DNA from: Candidatus Cohnella colombiensis
Lineage (GTDB): Bacteria; Bacillota; Bacilli; Paenibacillales; Paenibacillaceae
Direction of reading: 5' to 3'
Length of the DNA stretch: 64,000 nucleotides
NCBI GenBank assembly: GCA_029203125.1
Contig: CP119317.1
Span: forward strand, 2,542,001-2,606,000
A program made the position numbers and the translations under genes. Positions 48,224-57,653 of this stretch are shown here, in pieces (within the stretch, counting starts at the first letter, position 1; every line of letters begins with the position of its first letter). Below the pieces are notes generated by a model. That model was not told the DNA's origin and searched no databases. It saw only the letters and a program-made list of their open reading frames with translations.

Positions 48224-48359
48224 AAGCCTCGTAATCCTCACCAGTTATTGTCTTGTACTGCTCGGGCGTGATCTTGCCAGCGACTACAAACGTTGCCACA
48301 TTTGCATTGTTATATCGACTTGCGTCATAGTGCCTCTTAACCGTAGCGTACCAATCCAT
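48216..48359 (-). CDS. XkdX-family protein (47 aa)
   Basis: ATG 48359 begins MDWYATVKRHYDASRYNNAN; ITPEQYKTITGEDY near the end is the XkdX signature. It is common between tail-fibre and lysis genes of PBSX-like phages. Function unknown. It overlaps the end of the preceding gene. Confidence 0.85.
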   Translation of the reverse strand: MDWYATVKRHYDASRYNNANVATFVVAGKITPEQYKTITGEDYEASA

Positions 48360-48701
48360 CTACAGCACCCCCTTATTGACTAATTCAAGCAGCATCCAAG
48401 CCTGTTCATTTTCTGCTTGATCTAGCCTGATCTGAGTATCTACGAGTTCCAATGCTAAGAATGCTGTGTCATTTTCTAGCGTATCAGTCACAGATGTTAT
48501 ATCTGAAAATTGGCCTGTATCAAATACTACTTTGATGATCTGCTCTGTTGGCTCATGTGTAAATGTCTTGAGATACTTACGCCCGCCATCATGCACGAGA
48601 ACGGTATAAATCGTTTCAGTGATTACTTGACGATCCGATCCGTTCGACAACCTACCAACAGTGCGCGTTGTTGTCTCTGGAAAAATCGATATAATATTCA
48701 T
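48360..48701 (-). CDS. Tail-region phage protein (113 aa)
   Basis: Beta-rich N-terminus (RQVITETIYTVLVHDGGRKY) and a C-terminal helix (LALELVDTQIRLDQAENEQA), in the place of XkdW-like genes. It may be a fibre chaperone or part of the fibre. Not firmly assigned. Confidence 0.55.
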   Translation of the reverse strand: MNIISIFPETTTRTVGRLSNGSDRQVITETIYTVLVHDGGRKYLKTFTHEPTEQIIKVVFDTGQFSDITSVTDTLENDTAFLALELVDTQIRLDQAENEQAWMLLELVNKGVL

Positions 48702-48710
48702 GGTTACCTC

Positions 48711-49748
48711 CTATACTGTTATTAGGTGAGTAGTTCCAGCACCACCGTTACTTTGAGCAGCTAGACCAGAAGCAGGAGAACTTGAGCTTAATCCCCCATT
48801 AGCCTGCAATACTGGTGTAACAGCAAACTCTCTCCCCCAAACACAGACCGAACCACCGCCACCGCCAGCTGCTTCACCATTAGCTGTTGACGAGGAGTTG
48901 AGGGTGTATGCGACACCACCCCCACCACCACCTAAGCATCCGAAATTTGCCAACTCGATTAACAAATTAGGCGACAAAGTTATGTTTTGCCCCCCTGGGA
49001 GTGTGTTGTTGCCAGATATATAAGCACCACCGCCACCGCCTATCCCACTACCACCGCCAGATATGTTGCTGCTGTTATTAACTCCCCCAGAGCCACCGCC
49101 TATCCCACTTGCACCACCACCGCCACCACCGTCTGACAACAGCCTGCCAAGTGGATGTAGGTAGTTAATGCCAGAAGTGGATGATGCACTGGCGCTTCCG
49201 TCGTAAACCTCTTGAACCGCTAACCCCGAACTCCTGAAGCTGCTAAGAGCACCTTGTCCTTGATTATTGGCGTTTCCAGAACCAGTAGCTGCTACAGTAC
49301 CGAAATAACCAGCGCCTCCATTTGCACTGATTACCCCTGCAGCACCTGAAAACTTACGGGCAACGACAAACAACATTATCCCGCCACAACCAGCCTGCGC
49401 CCTAGTAGCAAGATTGCCTGTTTCTCTTGTGGCTCCTCGTGCGTAGTTTGAACTATGATTTCCTGAAGCAGCGCCGCTTGGACCATCGCCCTTTATTTGG
49501 CTAGTAGTAGACCCAAATACAATTTCATCAGCAAAAATGGAGAATGGTGATCTTGCGATTGTTAGAACAATTCCTGCGTTAATAGTGAGTTTACGTATCT
49601 TGCGGAAACCTGCCACATCGGACCACGTTGTGTTACTGGAAATGACAACATCAGTTTCACCAGCGAATGGGAAGGACGACCCTGCCCATCCGAAATATGA
49701 GGCAAGGGCATTATCAGATGGTTGCATAGGAAATTGAGTTGCTTGCAT
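48711..49748 (-). CDS. Glycine-rich tail fibre/adhesin
   Basis: A 345-aa protein. The N-terminal part (1-90) attaches or folds as beta structure. The region about 90-330 contains Gly-rich runs (DGGGGGGASGIGGGSGG; GGGSGIGGGGGAYI), like the polyglycine type II helical adhesins at phage fibre tips, which decide host range. It ends in GGAGTTHLITV. The codon composition explains the GCCACC-like repeats seen on the plus strand. Receptor unknown. Confidence 0.75.
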   Translation of the reverse strand: MQATQFPMQPSDNALASYFGWAGSSFPFAGETDVVISSNTTWSDVAGFRKIRKLTINAGIVLTIARSPFSIFADEIVFGSTTSQIKGDGPSGAASGNHSSNYARGATRETGNLATRAQAGCGGIMLFVVARKFSGAAGVISANGGAGYFGTVAATGSGNANNQGQGALSSFRSSGLAVQEVYDGSASASSTSGINYLHPLGRLLSDGGGGGGASGIGGGSGGVNNSSNISGGGSGIGGGGGAYISGNNTLPGGQNITLSPNLLIELANFGCLGGGGGGVAYTLNSSSTANGEAAGGGGGSVCVWGREFAVTPVLQANGGLSSSSPASGLAAQSNGGAGTTHLITV

Positions 49749-49751
49749 ACT

Positions 49752-50072
49752 TTACGCCTCCTCTACCCCAAACAAGGTCATAGTGATGTCAGTGCCAACG
49801 TCTTGCTTAGCAGCTAGAACTTGAGTCGCAGCAACTACAATTTTTAAATCTCCAAGACAGACACTACCGCCATTTGGTACTTTAACACCTGTGGCAATCA
49901 TGTTTGTCGTAGCTGTGCCGCCCTGATACAGGCTGACTATCCGATCTGTCGTGCCAGTGTTAGCTAGCCATATCTCTGTAATCTGAGCCGTTACGCCTGC
50001 CCCAGCTGTATATCTTGCCGTTACCGTTGCGCTGAGTGCCGACTGGGCAAGTCTTTTAGCTGATACTGCCAA
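49752..50072 (-). CDS. Small tail/baseplate protein (106 aa)
   Basis: Beta-sandwich pattern (ITEIWLANTGTTDRIVSLYQ; DITMTLFGVEEA). Directly upstream of the fibre gene with 3 bp between. Probably a fibre-associated structural protein. Confidence 0.55.
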   Translation of the reverse strand: MAVSAKRLAQSALSATVTARYTAGAGVTAQITEIWLANTGTTDRIVSLYQGGTATTNMIATGVKVPNGGSVCLGDLKIVVAATQVLAAKQDVGTDITMTLFGVEEA

Positions 50073-50345
50073 TTACATCGCCCCCATTCTTTGCTTGCGT
50101 TGGTTATCATCAATCATCGTGTGAGCATCCGCAATCCCTTGTTCGATCTTATTCATTAGAGCCGCGCTAGCCACGGTGCCTGCCTGCGTGACTGTGCCGG
50201 TAAATTGAACAAGCGTCACTTCCGATGATGTCTCTCCACTCTTTGTGTAACGGTTGGCGAATTGGACTATACGGTCGAACCATGTCGTTTTTGAATACGC
50301 CACCTTATAACCTCCCCCATTCTTCACCACAACTAAATGTGCCAC
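50073..50345 (-). CDS. Small tail-region protein (90 aa)
   Basis: Contains TLVQFTGTVTQAGTVASAAL...IEQGIADAH, a pattern seen at baseplate and fibre junctions. Overlaps the gene before it by 41 bp. Function unknown. Confidence 0.5.
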   Translation of the reverse strand: MAHLVVVKNGGGYKVAYSKTTWFDRIVQFANRYTKSGETSSEVTLVQFTGTVTQAGTVASAALMNKIEQGIADAHTMIDDNQRKQRMGAM

Positions 50346-50712
50346 AATATCGAAAACTTTGGTAAACGAGTATTCCGAAATCCATTAGCAATTTGACGTT
50401 TGTCTCCAATCGATTAGCGTCTTCATTAGTGAATCCCATTTTGCTGGCCCACGTTTTAACCCCAAGGTAACCCTCGGGGTTAACAAATCTCGTTCTTATG
50501 GTTTCGAGATTCTGCTCGATGCGGTTGATGCTAGATAAGAAGTCAACATGATTCTGCGTTCTATTCGTGACGATCGTTAGTGTCGGCATTGCGTACTGAA
50601 TCGAATTGAGAAAATTAACAACTTCTTGTGTGTTGTTTTCAATTCGATTGAAGTCTGTCGAATTAATAGAATCTAATTCCGTCCAATCCATCTTAGGAGC
50701 GATCCACGCCAT
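50305..50712 (-). CDS. Tail-region protein (135 aa)
   Basis: Begins MAWIAPKMDWTELDSINSTD and continues as helices with repeated N-R-I-E motifs (DFNRIENN, SSINRIEQN), a trimer-forming look. Overlaps the tail protein stop by 1 bp. Probably a baseplate or fibre-attachment part. Confidence 0.55.
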   Translation of the reverse strand: MAWIAPKMDWTELDSINSTDFNRIENNTQEVVNFLNSIQYAMPTLTIVTNRTQNHVDFLSSINRIEQNLETIRTRFVNPEGYLGVKTWASKMGFTNEDANRLETNVKLLMDFGILVYQSFRYCGTFSCGEEWGRL

Positions 50713-52286
50713 CAGTTAACCGCCCCCTTAGACTCGGTGCGAGCTTGCAAATACCCCTCGTAAGTTAACTCTGTCTTGGTGATTAGTGCGTCCATATCGC
50801 CACCATATGTGTTTTCAATGGCAATAACGTCGCTTAATTCATGCGATGGATTACCACGCCAGTTCACACTGTACTTTGCTCTGTACTGCTTTTGAGCAAG
50901 TATCCAGTTTGCGACTGCTAAAGCCACTGTTGATGTATTAATCAATGTATTTTCCTCAAGCTTCAAAGTATCGCCAATTTCTACGCCTGGAGCGGTAACT
51001 GATACCACAACAGACGTTTCAAGGTCGGTCCAGTAGTTAACGTCCACTTGCTTTGTAATGCGTTCCAGCTCGATCTTAGGCTCATTGTAAATGTTATCAA
51101 AGGTCACATCGTCAATCGCGCCTCCAAATGTCGGCTGTTTAAGCGTAATGATGTTATCGCGCGTTACGTATATATTGCATCGTCCTGCTATGGCGATCAT
51201 CTGCAGGATCGTTTTACAGTCTGTCGCCTTTGCAAGCGAGTTGGTTGTGATGCTCTTCAACGCCAAATCTAACGAGTAGTTGCTTATCCTGCAAATGCCG
51301 AATACTTCCACAGCGAGATCATAGAGCGTCTTGCTACTCTCCGTTAATTGCTCGTAAGTGTAATTTGCCATAAGATCAAGGTTAGTCCTTGCAGTGAATG
51401 TCGCGGTTAATGAACCTTCTTCGCTCATCCATTCCCACAGTAGATAGTTCCCAAGCGGAACGTATTCGATCTTGCCGTTTTCAAGCACCATGCCTAGATC
51501 CGCAATGACCTGTTGTCGTTGCTGAAGGTACTTATAAAAGCCTGTTGGATTAAGGATATTGAACAATCTCTCTGAGTTGTCGACAGTGAATCTAAACTCA
51601 GGCGAAGGGAGTTGACCGCTTGTCATGTCCATTTCTTCGATCAGGTTACATGAGATGAGGGAGTCGTCGTTATAGGTGATGAGGAACCCGAAGTCGATCT
51701 CTAAAACACGAGCCCTGCGGTTGCCAACGCACCATTTATTGATTGTCAGGACTACCTTCTTATAGTTCAAAAACTGACCAAGAAAGGATCGTATTGTTTC
51801 GGTGTTTCCTGTGACATCAACACTGTCTATGAGCCCTCCAGTAGCGTTGTAGGCACTCAGATTGAAGTCGGTGGCATATTCGTTATTAAATACATCAAAC
51901 GTGACTGTGAGACCCGCGCTTGAGTGATTTGAGCCGAAGTTAACGGTTATTGTCTGTGGAGTTGTAAACGTACCCGCTCCATTGCACAATACAGAGCTAA
52001 CAAACCCAACTTCACCGTTATTTGCCGGAGTTACATCATCAGCAAAAGAAAAAGAACCGTCCAATTTGAAACGGTCCTGTTCCAGCGTGGCGAGATTGGT
52101 TTTGGCTTCCCTGACGTTATTATTAATTTGAGCCTTCTGGCTAATCGAAGCGAGCTCAGTTGTTGTTGCGATGCTTGTAACGTCATCGGCAGCGGTAATA
52201 TCGGATATGTCGAAGGTGACGCGAGCTGTAGTGGTTCGAACGGGCGCATAAACCGTATCTTTATAAGCTTGTGACGTTGGATGCAT
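50712..52286 (-). CDS. Tail/baseplate protein (524 aa)
   Basis: Long beta-rich protein with ARVTFDISDITAADDVTSIA at the start and an SLSPEFRFTVDNS-like core; later parts resemble tail-hub proteins (ALAVANWILAQKQYRAKYSV). Position after the distal tail protein and before fibre genes fits a baseplate hub. Not assigned to a named family with certainty. Confidence 0.65.
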   Translation of the reverse strand: MHPTSQAYKDTVYAPVRTTTARVTFDISDITAADDVTSIATTTELASISQKAQINNNVREAKTNLATLEQDRFKLDGSFSFADDVTPANNGEVGFVSSVLCNGAGTFTTPQTITVNFGSNHSSAGLTVTFDVFNNEYATDFNLSAYNATGGLIDSVDVTGNTETIRSFLGQFLNYKKVVLTINKWCVGNRRARVLEIDFGFLITYNDDSLISCNLIEEMDMTSGQLPSPEFRFTVDNSERLFNILNPTGFYKYLQQRQQVIADLGMVLENGKIEYVPLGNYLLWEWMSEEGSLTATFTARTNLDLMANYTYEQLTESSKTLYDLAVEVFGICRISNYSLDLALKSITTNSLAKATDCKTILQMIAIAGRCNIYVTRDNIITLKQPTFGGAIDDVTFDNIYNEPKIELERITKQVDVNYWTDLETSVVVSVTAPGVEIGDTLKLEENTLINTSTVALAVANWILAQKQYRAKYSVNWRGNPSHELSDVIAIENTYGGDMDALITKTELTYEGYLQARTESKGAVN

Positions 52287-52295
52287 GCGCCCACC

Positions 52296-52646
52296 TCATT
52301 TCTCAATAATGTTGAACTTTACGTCCTTGTATCTTGGGATTCCATTACGGTAATCCATAACAGGCATACTTCTGTCGCCTTTATAGAATGTTGCTGTTCG
52401 AAGTGTGTTGGTAACAGGGTCAATATACGTGACATTGAAAAATAGTGGTTTGACTGCAATTAGTAGCTTTGATAACTGGACGGCGGTAAGAAAGGACCAC
52501 GAAAGCTCAAACTTAGCTTTAGTTGCAATTAATTCCCCAATCATAGACCCTCTTGCGTTACGTTCCCACTTACCTAAATCCGCCTCTCCTGGAGTCATCG
52601 CAGAGGGAGACGGCATATCAACCCCATTGATCTTTAGTAGAGCCAT
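52296..52646 (-). CDS. Distal tail-type protein (DUF6711-like)
   Basis: A 116-aa protein: LLKINGVDMPSPSAMTPGEA, AKFELSWSFLTAVQLSKLL, and a final strand. The pattern is typical of the DUF6711 tail proteins right after the tape measure gene. It probably starts the baseplate. Confidence 0.7.
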   Translation of the reverse strand: MALLKINGVDMPSPSAMTPGEADLGKWERNARGSMIGELIATKAKFELSWSFLTAVQLSKLLIAVKPLFFNVTYIDPVTNTLRTATFYKGDRSMPVMDYRNGIPRYKDVKFNIIEK

Positions 52647-52658
52647 CCGAACCCCTCC

Positions 52659-54953
52659 TTATGTCGTCCTGATCATTGCGCCACCGATCCGTGCACCTTC
52701 TTTTGCACTATAGGCGTTCATCAGTCTTGCAAATGTCACACCGTCGATTTGTAGATTTATTTGCGGTTGAGACTGATTACTTCCACCCATCGCTTGCATA
52801 GCAGAAGATACGGCTGTTTGAACGATACCTACAAGATCGTCCAGTGGTGATACAACCTCACGACCTCCGGGATTATCACCGACCATAGCAAGCATCGGTC
52901 CGTCTGTGATACCGCCTTTTGCAAGACGTGGGATTTCAGAAATGTTGATGCCGAATGTCCCACCGCCAAGCCAATCAGGAATATCGACGCTAATCTTGTT
53001 CATTTTTCGGATTAAATAGTTAAGGTTGTCGATGATGAAGTTAATTACGCCCTTGAATACGTTCTTAACTCCTTCAAAAATTGTACCGAAAAACTTACTT
53101 ATTCCATTCCATGCCTTTTCCCAGTCAATCGTAAAAGCACCAGCGATATAACTCACAAGATCACTGAGTATTGTTCCGAGTCCGCTAGCAGCATCTCCAA
53201 TTGTGTTCCATACAATTGTGAATTTATCGGAGAGCCAAGCAGTAAAAGGTTTTAGAACATCAGTCCATATTTTTGAGATAAATGTGCCAAATGGTACGAG
53301 GACATTTTTCCACAGACCGTTCGCAGCAATCTTTACAGCGTCCCAAGCAGCTGCAAACACATCTTTTAGCCAAGTGCCAAAAGCCTTCATTGTGTCATTC
53401 CATAGCTTCCCTATATACTCCCCAAAGGGCACAAGGACGTTTTTCCAAACCGCGTTAGCAGCGTCTTTAACAGCATTCCACGCGATTACAAACTTGTCAC
53501 CTAGCCACTTCCCAAATGGAGTGAGTACATCATTCCAAAGCCATTTGAATGCATTGCCGATTGGAACTAAGACATTATCCCAAACTGCCTTCATGGCTTT
53601 ACCGAGACCAGACCAGACACCAACGAAATAGCCATCTATCCATTTTCCAAACGGCTTCAATACTTCATTCCAGAACCACAATTCAGCGTTTGCCATAGGT
53701 ATCGTAATGTTCTTCCATACCCACTCAATCGTGTCACCGAGGATTCCCCAGTTACGCTTGTATTCGCCACCGAGCCAAGTGGCAAATGGTTTCATTGCAT
53801 CCCATAGATCGTTAACAGCTTTTTTAATTTCGTTATATGTGTTTGTCAACTTTTCCGCTGCTTCCCGAGCTTTTGCGTATATCTCCTCGGTTTTAGCGCC
53901 TACCTCGGTCAGCCCATCCATTGCGCCTGCATCAAATAATGGGGTGGTAATTTTTCCTGCGCTGGATGCACCACTCAAGCCACTGCTAGAGTTATCAGCT
54001 AAATTGTTGACCTCGTCAAACCCAGCAACCGATCCTGCGGCTTTCTTAGCTGCTTCACCTGCGCTGGTATAAGCATCACCGAGGTCATCGACAGCATCTG
54101 CTTGTGAAACAACGACCTTACTGTTTGACTTTCCGAATAAAGCACTCACGAAAGCTGATGCATATTGTGCAGCCATTAGAAAAGCATTAGCAATAGCGCG
54201 AATATAGGGCAATAAAGCTTGTAAAACAGGAACGAGACCGCGACCAATTTCCATTTTAATTGAGTCGAAAGTATATCCGATTTGCTTTAACTGGCCTTGT
54301 GGAGTCTTGCCGAGCTCAACATTCATATTGCCGATACTGTCTCTGACGATGTCGACCAAGAGCGCAGTTTTTTGTGCTTCTGTTCCGTATTTCAGGATCT
54401 TTTCTTGTGACTTGTCAAAGGTGAAACCATAACGAGAGAGCGCTCCAACTTGACCATCCATGACTTTGCCCAGCATTGTGGCCATTCCAGTCGCCTGCTC
54501 AGCTGATGCGGATAGTCCGTATTGTTGAGCTACTAGGTCGTTTAATGTGGGCACTAGCGTTTTGAGTGATTTAGCACTAGATAGGTAAGTCGCGAGTTCT
54601 TGAGCTGCAGCTGTTTGAGCTGTTACGTCGACAACACCGATAGATTCCTGTGCCGAAATCAGATCCTTGACCGAGGAGATAGTGCCATCGGTCGCGTGCA
54701 TTCTCTGTTTCATTATCGTGGCTAACTTTGCCTCAGCAACAGCCATTTGGTTGGATGCTTCGTATGATGCTTTTCCGAAGTCGATCATCTTCTTTACCGC
54801 AAATGCACCGGCGAATATTCCTGCTATTTTTTTAAGCGAAGAGCTCATGCCACTTTGGAAAATCTTCATGCTCGTGTTAGCTTTTCGCATCTCTGTTTTC
54901 AATTCACTGAAGTCGGCCCCGGCTCGGACAAGTAAGTTCTTGACTACAGCCAC
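52659..54953 (-). CDS. Tail tape measure protein
   Basis: A 764-aa protein: helical N-terminus (DFSELKTEMRKANTSMKIFQ), hydrophobic segment near 40, and Ala-rich helices. A middle with repeated units follows, in which WxxVLVPxGxxxxWLW-type motifs recur at least five times (about 400-600). Tape measure length sets tail length: 764 residues suggests a tail of about 110-120 nm by the usual ratio (inference). It follows the frameshifted chaperone pair, as in most siphophages. Confidence 0.9.
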   Translation of the reverse strand: MAVVKNLLVRAGADFSELKTEMRKANTSMKIFQSGMSSSLKKIAGIFAGAFAVKKMIDFGKASYEASNQMAVAEAKLATIMKQRMHATDGTISSVKDLISAQESIGVVDVTAQTAAAQELATYLSSAKSLKTLVPTLNDLVAQQYGLSASAEQATGMATMLGKVMDGQVGALSRYGFTFDKSQEKILKYGTEAQKTALLVDIVRDSIGNMNVELGKTPQGQLKQIGYTFDSIKMEIGRGLVPVLQALLPYIRAIANAFLMAAQYASAFVSALFGKSNSKVVVSQADAVDDLGDAYTSAGEAAKKAAGSVAGFDEVNNLADNSSSGLSGASSAGKITTPLFDAGAMDGLTEVGAKTEEIYAKAREAAEKLTNTYNEIKKAVNDLWDAMKPFATWLGGEYKRNWGILGDTIEWVWKNITIPMANAELWFWNEVLKPFGKWIDGYFVGVWSGLGKAMKAVWDNVLVPIGNAFKWLWNDVLTPFGKWLGDKFVIAWNAVKDAANAVWKNVLVPFGEYIGKLWNDTMKAFGTWLKDVFAAAWDAVKIAANGLWKNVLVPFGTFISKIWTDVLKPFTAWLSDKFTIVWNTIGDAASGLGTILSDLVSYIAGAFTIDWEKAWNGISKFFGTIFEGVKNVFKGVINFIIDNLNYLIRKMNKISVDIPDWLGGGTFGINISEIPRLAKGGITDGPMLAMVGDNPGGREVVSPLDDLVGIVQTAVSSAMQAMGGSNQSQPQINLQIDGVTFARLMNAYSAKEGARIGGAMIRTT

Positions 54954-54977
54954 TCTTTATCACCTCGCTTTTAGACA

Positions 54978-55000
54978 TCAAAAAAAGCGCTGAAGTGCGC
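54978..55000 (-). terminator. Small hairpin before the tape measure gene
   Basis: On the minus strand GCGC-ACTTCA-GCGC followed by seven T. It may lower expression of the tape measure gene relative to the chaperones. Confidence 0.45.
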
Positions 55001-55004
55001 CCCT

Positions 55005-55669
55005 CTAAAATGTGTCACCGCCTAATGCGGCATTTAATTTTTCTATTTGAGCTAACATTTCTTCATCCGTTTGTTCTATTTTTTCAAAATCGAGCTTGAC
55101 TCCGAATGCCTTTTCGAAAGTCGGGAACTCCTTAAGCAATGGTAGTTTCGCACCCAGATAAGTTAGCATCATTTCGAATTTCTGATCTTCATCCTTGACC
55201 CGGTAATGCTCTTCGATGTGCATGTTGAGTTCACGTGGTGTCATTTCGTCATAATCACGGATTGATATGCCAATGCGGATTGCTGCTCTTAGCGACTCTT
55301 CCCAGTCCCACGGCTTGCGGTTTTCCGAGTCGCCGGAGGCTTCCCCACCGCTTGAGCGTTTCCCCCAACACTGCCCATCGCTTTGTTCATAGCCTCATAC
55401 ATCTTCATGATCAAGTAAGCTTCTGATACAGCGAAGTCAAGAATATCTTCCATCATGTCCAACGTAAGTGTCTCGCCATGTTCCCTAGCATCACGTTGGA
55501 GACCATAGAGAAATATCTCTTCGATTTGTCCAAAATCAATATCTTCTTCTGACATTTCCTCCATGCTTTTACCCATTAATGCCTGTATTCTTTTTAGTGC
55601 CTTATGTCCAAAGCGAAGTTCACGCGGTCTGTCCAATTCAATAATTACAACATCGTTATTATTGCTCAT
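55005..55669 (-). CDS. Tail assembly chaperone G-T fusion (by -1 frameshift)
   Basis: The first frame (from 55669) contains the slippery heptamer G-GGA-AAC at 55364-55358. A -1 slip there enters a frame that is open without a stop to 55005, giving about 221 residues (104 from G, 117 from T). The T part (WDWEESLRAAIRIGISIRDY...) has no ribosome site of its own, and its apparent ATG at 55244 lies deep inside. This is the conserved gpG/gpGT system of siphophages. Both products assist tape measure and tail tube assembly. Confidence 0.85.
55289..55669 (-). CDS. Tail assembly chaperone G (0-frame product)
   Basis: A 126-aa protein: RELRFGHKALKRIQALMGKS followed by helices with DMMEDILDFAVSEAYLIMKM. 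Ends normally at TAA 55289 in a Lys/Arg/Ser-rich tail. It is the short form of the pair described for the fusion. GAGGGCAAATT lies before the ATG. Confidence 0.85.
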   Translation of the reverse strand: MSNNNDVVIIELDRPRELRFGHKALKRIQALMGKSMEEMSEEDIDFGQIEEIFLYGLQRDAREHGETLTLDMMEDILDFAVSEAYLIMKMYEAMNKAMGSVGGNAQAVGKPPATRKTASRGTGKSR

Positions 55670-55688
55670 AATTTGCCCTCCAATGGGA

Positions 55689-55717
55689 ACAGACCGGAGC
55701 TGAGCCCCGGCCTGTTG
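55689..55717. terminator. Hairpin between major tail protein and chaperone genes
   Basis: AACAGACCGG (55689 on) pairs with CCGGCCTGTT (one mismatch). There is no T tract. Such stems often protect or limit transcripts after abundant structural genes. Confidence 0.45.
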
Positions 55718-55728
55718 AATGTTATTGA

Positions 55729-56463
55729 TTAAGCGGTTTTAATCACTACAACTTCGTAAACCTTTTGCGTTTTACCGTCTTCGTTGGCCATGATCGTCAA
55801 TTTCTTGCCGATGTTTAGCGTCAACGGAATTGCAGCAGATGCACTGCCAGATGTAAGATCTTGTGAGAATGCGCCGTCGATGAAGAGTTTAATAGTTTGG
55901 CCTGCACCTGTGGCAGTGACAGTAACACTTGCGGCTGTTACGCCTCCAAAAGAGTAGCTGCTATTATTAGTGTTATAGACTGGAGACAACGTACCACCTG
56001 TGCCCGTAAGAGCCAACGCGGATAATCCTGCGCTTGGTGTTTTACCGAGAGAAGGCTTGCCGGATACTTTGATTGTGGCTTCAAAAGTGACAACACCATC
56101 CAATTCAGCGCCCGTTGTAAACTTAGTAACAACGCCCTTGAAAATCCAAGATGCGCCAAGTTTTGCGGGGAAAATGATACTAAAAGGTAAAGTATCTCCG
56201 CTTTCAAAAGCATCGTAAACATCTGATTGACCTGGGTTTCCGGGTTCGAAGTTGCCTGAAATAGGGACTTCGCCACCATCCTTAAAAGTACCAATAAACT
56301 CACGGTACCCTCCGTCTGAATCAAGCGTTGTAACGTCAGCTGTATCCGCAGATAAATCCAGACCGCCAATCGATTTAAGACTAGCAATGGCCTTTGCTGC
56401 AATCATAATCTTTGTTCCGACTGCGCGGGTTGCAGCAAATGTTTGTAGATCCATTTTCAACAA
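55729..56463 (-). CDS. Major tail protein with C-terminal Ig/cadherin-like domain
   Basis: A 244-aa protein. The tail tube domain is at about 1-150 (GGYREFIGTFKDGGEVPISG; VVTFEATIKVSG). A cadherin-like beta-sandwich (about 155-244; TLSPVYNTNNSSYSFGGV) decorates the tube surface, as in many siphophages. It follows the tail terminator genes. Start ATG 56463; an alternative is the ATG at codon 4. Confidence 0.85.
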   Translation of the reverse strand: MLKMDLQTFAATRAVGTKIMIAAKAIASLKSIGGLDLSADTADVTTLDSDGGYREFIGTFKDGGEVPISGNFEPGNPGQSDVYDAFESGDTLPFSIIFPAKLGASWIFKGVVTKFTTGAELDGVVTFEATIKVSGKPSLGKTPSAGLSALALTGTGGTLSPVYNTNNSSYSFGGVTAASVTVTATGAGQTIKLFIDGAFSQDLTSGSASAAIPLTLNIGKKLTIMANEDGKTQKVYEVVVIKTA

Positions 56464-56481
56464 ATGAATGACCTCCTGTCA

Positions 56482-56883
56482 CTAATCAAAGTGGACTGTA
56501 AAACTAATTATTGCTCGATGGAGTTTAGGCAAAGGTTCGAATAACTCAACCGGCTCCTCGTATGTGATGTCTTGGATAAATGGACCACCTTCACCAATTA
56601 CACGCGATTGAAAACTGATAAGTTTGGTGATGATCGCAGATTCGAGTGGCTTCAGGTTGGGGTATGAACTTGCTATAACGTTAATCGTTACATCTACTTG
56701 CTTCAGTCCTTGATATCCGTCCATGCTCTTTTCCTTTAGGCCGTCACTCGATGAATAGACAACGTATGGGGCTTTAAGTGGTTCGTTGTTAACATCCTTT
56801 TCAGATGCTACAAGCGGGAACACCTTATCCTTTAGCCCCGAAACGCTAATCAATTCCAACTTAAGAGCAGACTCGAAATCCAT
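56482..56883 (-). CDS. Tail terminator-like protein (DUF3168)
   Basis: A 133-aa protein with ALKLELISVSGLKDKVFPLV and APYVVYSSSDG, then DVTINVIASSY. These are features of DUF3168 minor tail proteins that cap the tail tube. Order (gp10-like, this, tail tube) is standard. Confidence 0.75.
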   Translation of the reverse strand: MDFESALKLELISVSGLKDKVFPLVASEKDVNNEPLKAPYVVYSSSDGLKEKSMDGYQGLKQVDVTINVIASSYPNLKPLESAIITKLISFQSRVIGEGGPFIQDITYEEPVELFEPLPKLHRAIISFTVHFD

Positions 56884-56887
56884 GCGA

Positions 56888-57340
56888 TCACCCTCCTTTC
56901 ATCACCTTATCAATCTCTTTCCCTGCAACCTCCACGACTTTTTTTTCGATGTCAGTGGCATTGTCTTGTAACGAATTTCGTAAAAAGTGGTATCCGGGAA
57001 CGAACCCGCCATCTACGGTCATAAAGCCATATTCCTGCGATGCGGGATAGTACGCTCGCTGTCCGTTTTTGCCAATCTTCGCAAAGATATCACTCTTGGC
57101 AGGGTCCATCATTATGTCAAAAACAGCTTTTCCCGCCTTAACCCGCCGTTCTTTCCTCATGATGATGCCTTTTTTTAGCTCGCCAGTTTCGCCTTCAGGA
57201 GCATTATTCTTAGCAGCCTTACGTGCTATTGACGCACCAGCTCTAGCCGCTTTGTTAACGACCCTCTGAGGGACCTTTTCGAGCTTCTTCACCATATTTA
57301 AGAGATCTTCCATGCCGACAATCTCACTACGTTTAGCCAT
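56888..57340 (-). CDS. HK97 gp10-family protein
   Basis: A 150-aa protein: MVKKLEKVPQRVVNKAARAG, NAPEGETGELKKGI and the final HFLRNSL are the marks of the gp10 family (head-tail joining / tail component). Between head-closure and tail terminator genes. Confidence 0.88.
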   Translation of the reverse strand: MAKRSEIVGMEDLLNMVKKLEKVPQRVVNKAARAGASIARKAAKNNAPEGETGELKKGIIMRKERRVKAGKAVFDIMMDPAKSDIFAKIGKNGQRAYYPASQEYGFMTVDGGFVPGYHFLRNSLQDNATDIEKKVVEVAGKEIDKVMKGG

Positions 57341-57344
57341 ACGA

Positions 57345-57653
57345 TCATCCCTTCAATGGATAACGAGAGCAGATAAGTTCGATCTTCTCGTCATTCTTCG
57401 AAAAGGTCCGAATGATGTAATAGATTATTTCGTTGTGCTTCAACTTCGGCTCATCGTTGTACTCGATCGATTGCACCTCGAAAACGATCTCGGGTTTAAT
57501 GCCGACAGCTGCAGCCTGATAAAATTCTGATTGCCTCACTGATTTCTTATTAGCAAGGACTTCCCTTGGATCGCTATCGATGTCTGCCATTGATCCATAC
57601 GTATCCTGCTTCTGTTTTACCGCTATAAGCCCCACAACGTCGCGCCACAGCAC
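57345..57653 (-). CDS. Head closure protein (SPP1 gp16-like)
   Basis: A 102-aa beta-barrel-like protein (RQSEFYQAAAVGIKPEIVFE; IYYIIRTFSKNDEKIELICS). This matches the head-tail stopper family. One bp overlap with the connector gene. Confidence 0.75.
   Translation of the reverse strand: MLWRDVVGLIAVKQKQDTYGSMADIDSDPREVLANKKSVRQSEFYQAAAVGIKPEIVFEVQSIEYNDEPKLKHNEIIYYIIRTFSKNDEKIELICSRYPLKG

Noticed and set aside
48800..49150. Repeats of GCCACC/ACCGCC type as a CRISPR or VNTR
   Set aside because: They are codons for Gly-rich runs in the tail fibre; spacing is irregular and no cas genes exist.
55005..55244. 79-aa ORF as a separate gene
   Set aside because: Its frame continues upstream to the slippery site and its ATG lacks a ribosome site, so it is the T part of the frameshift product.
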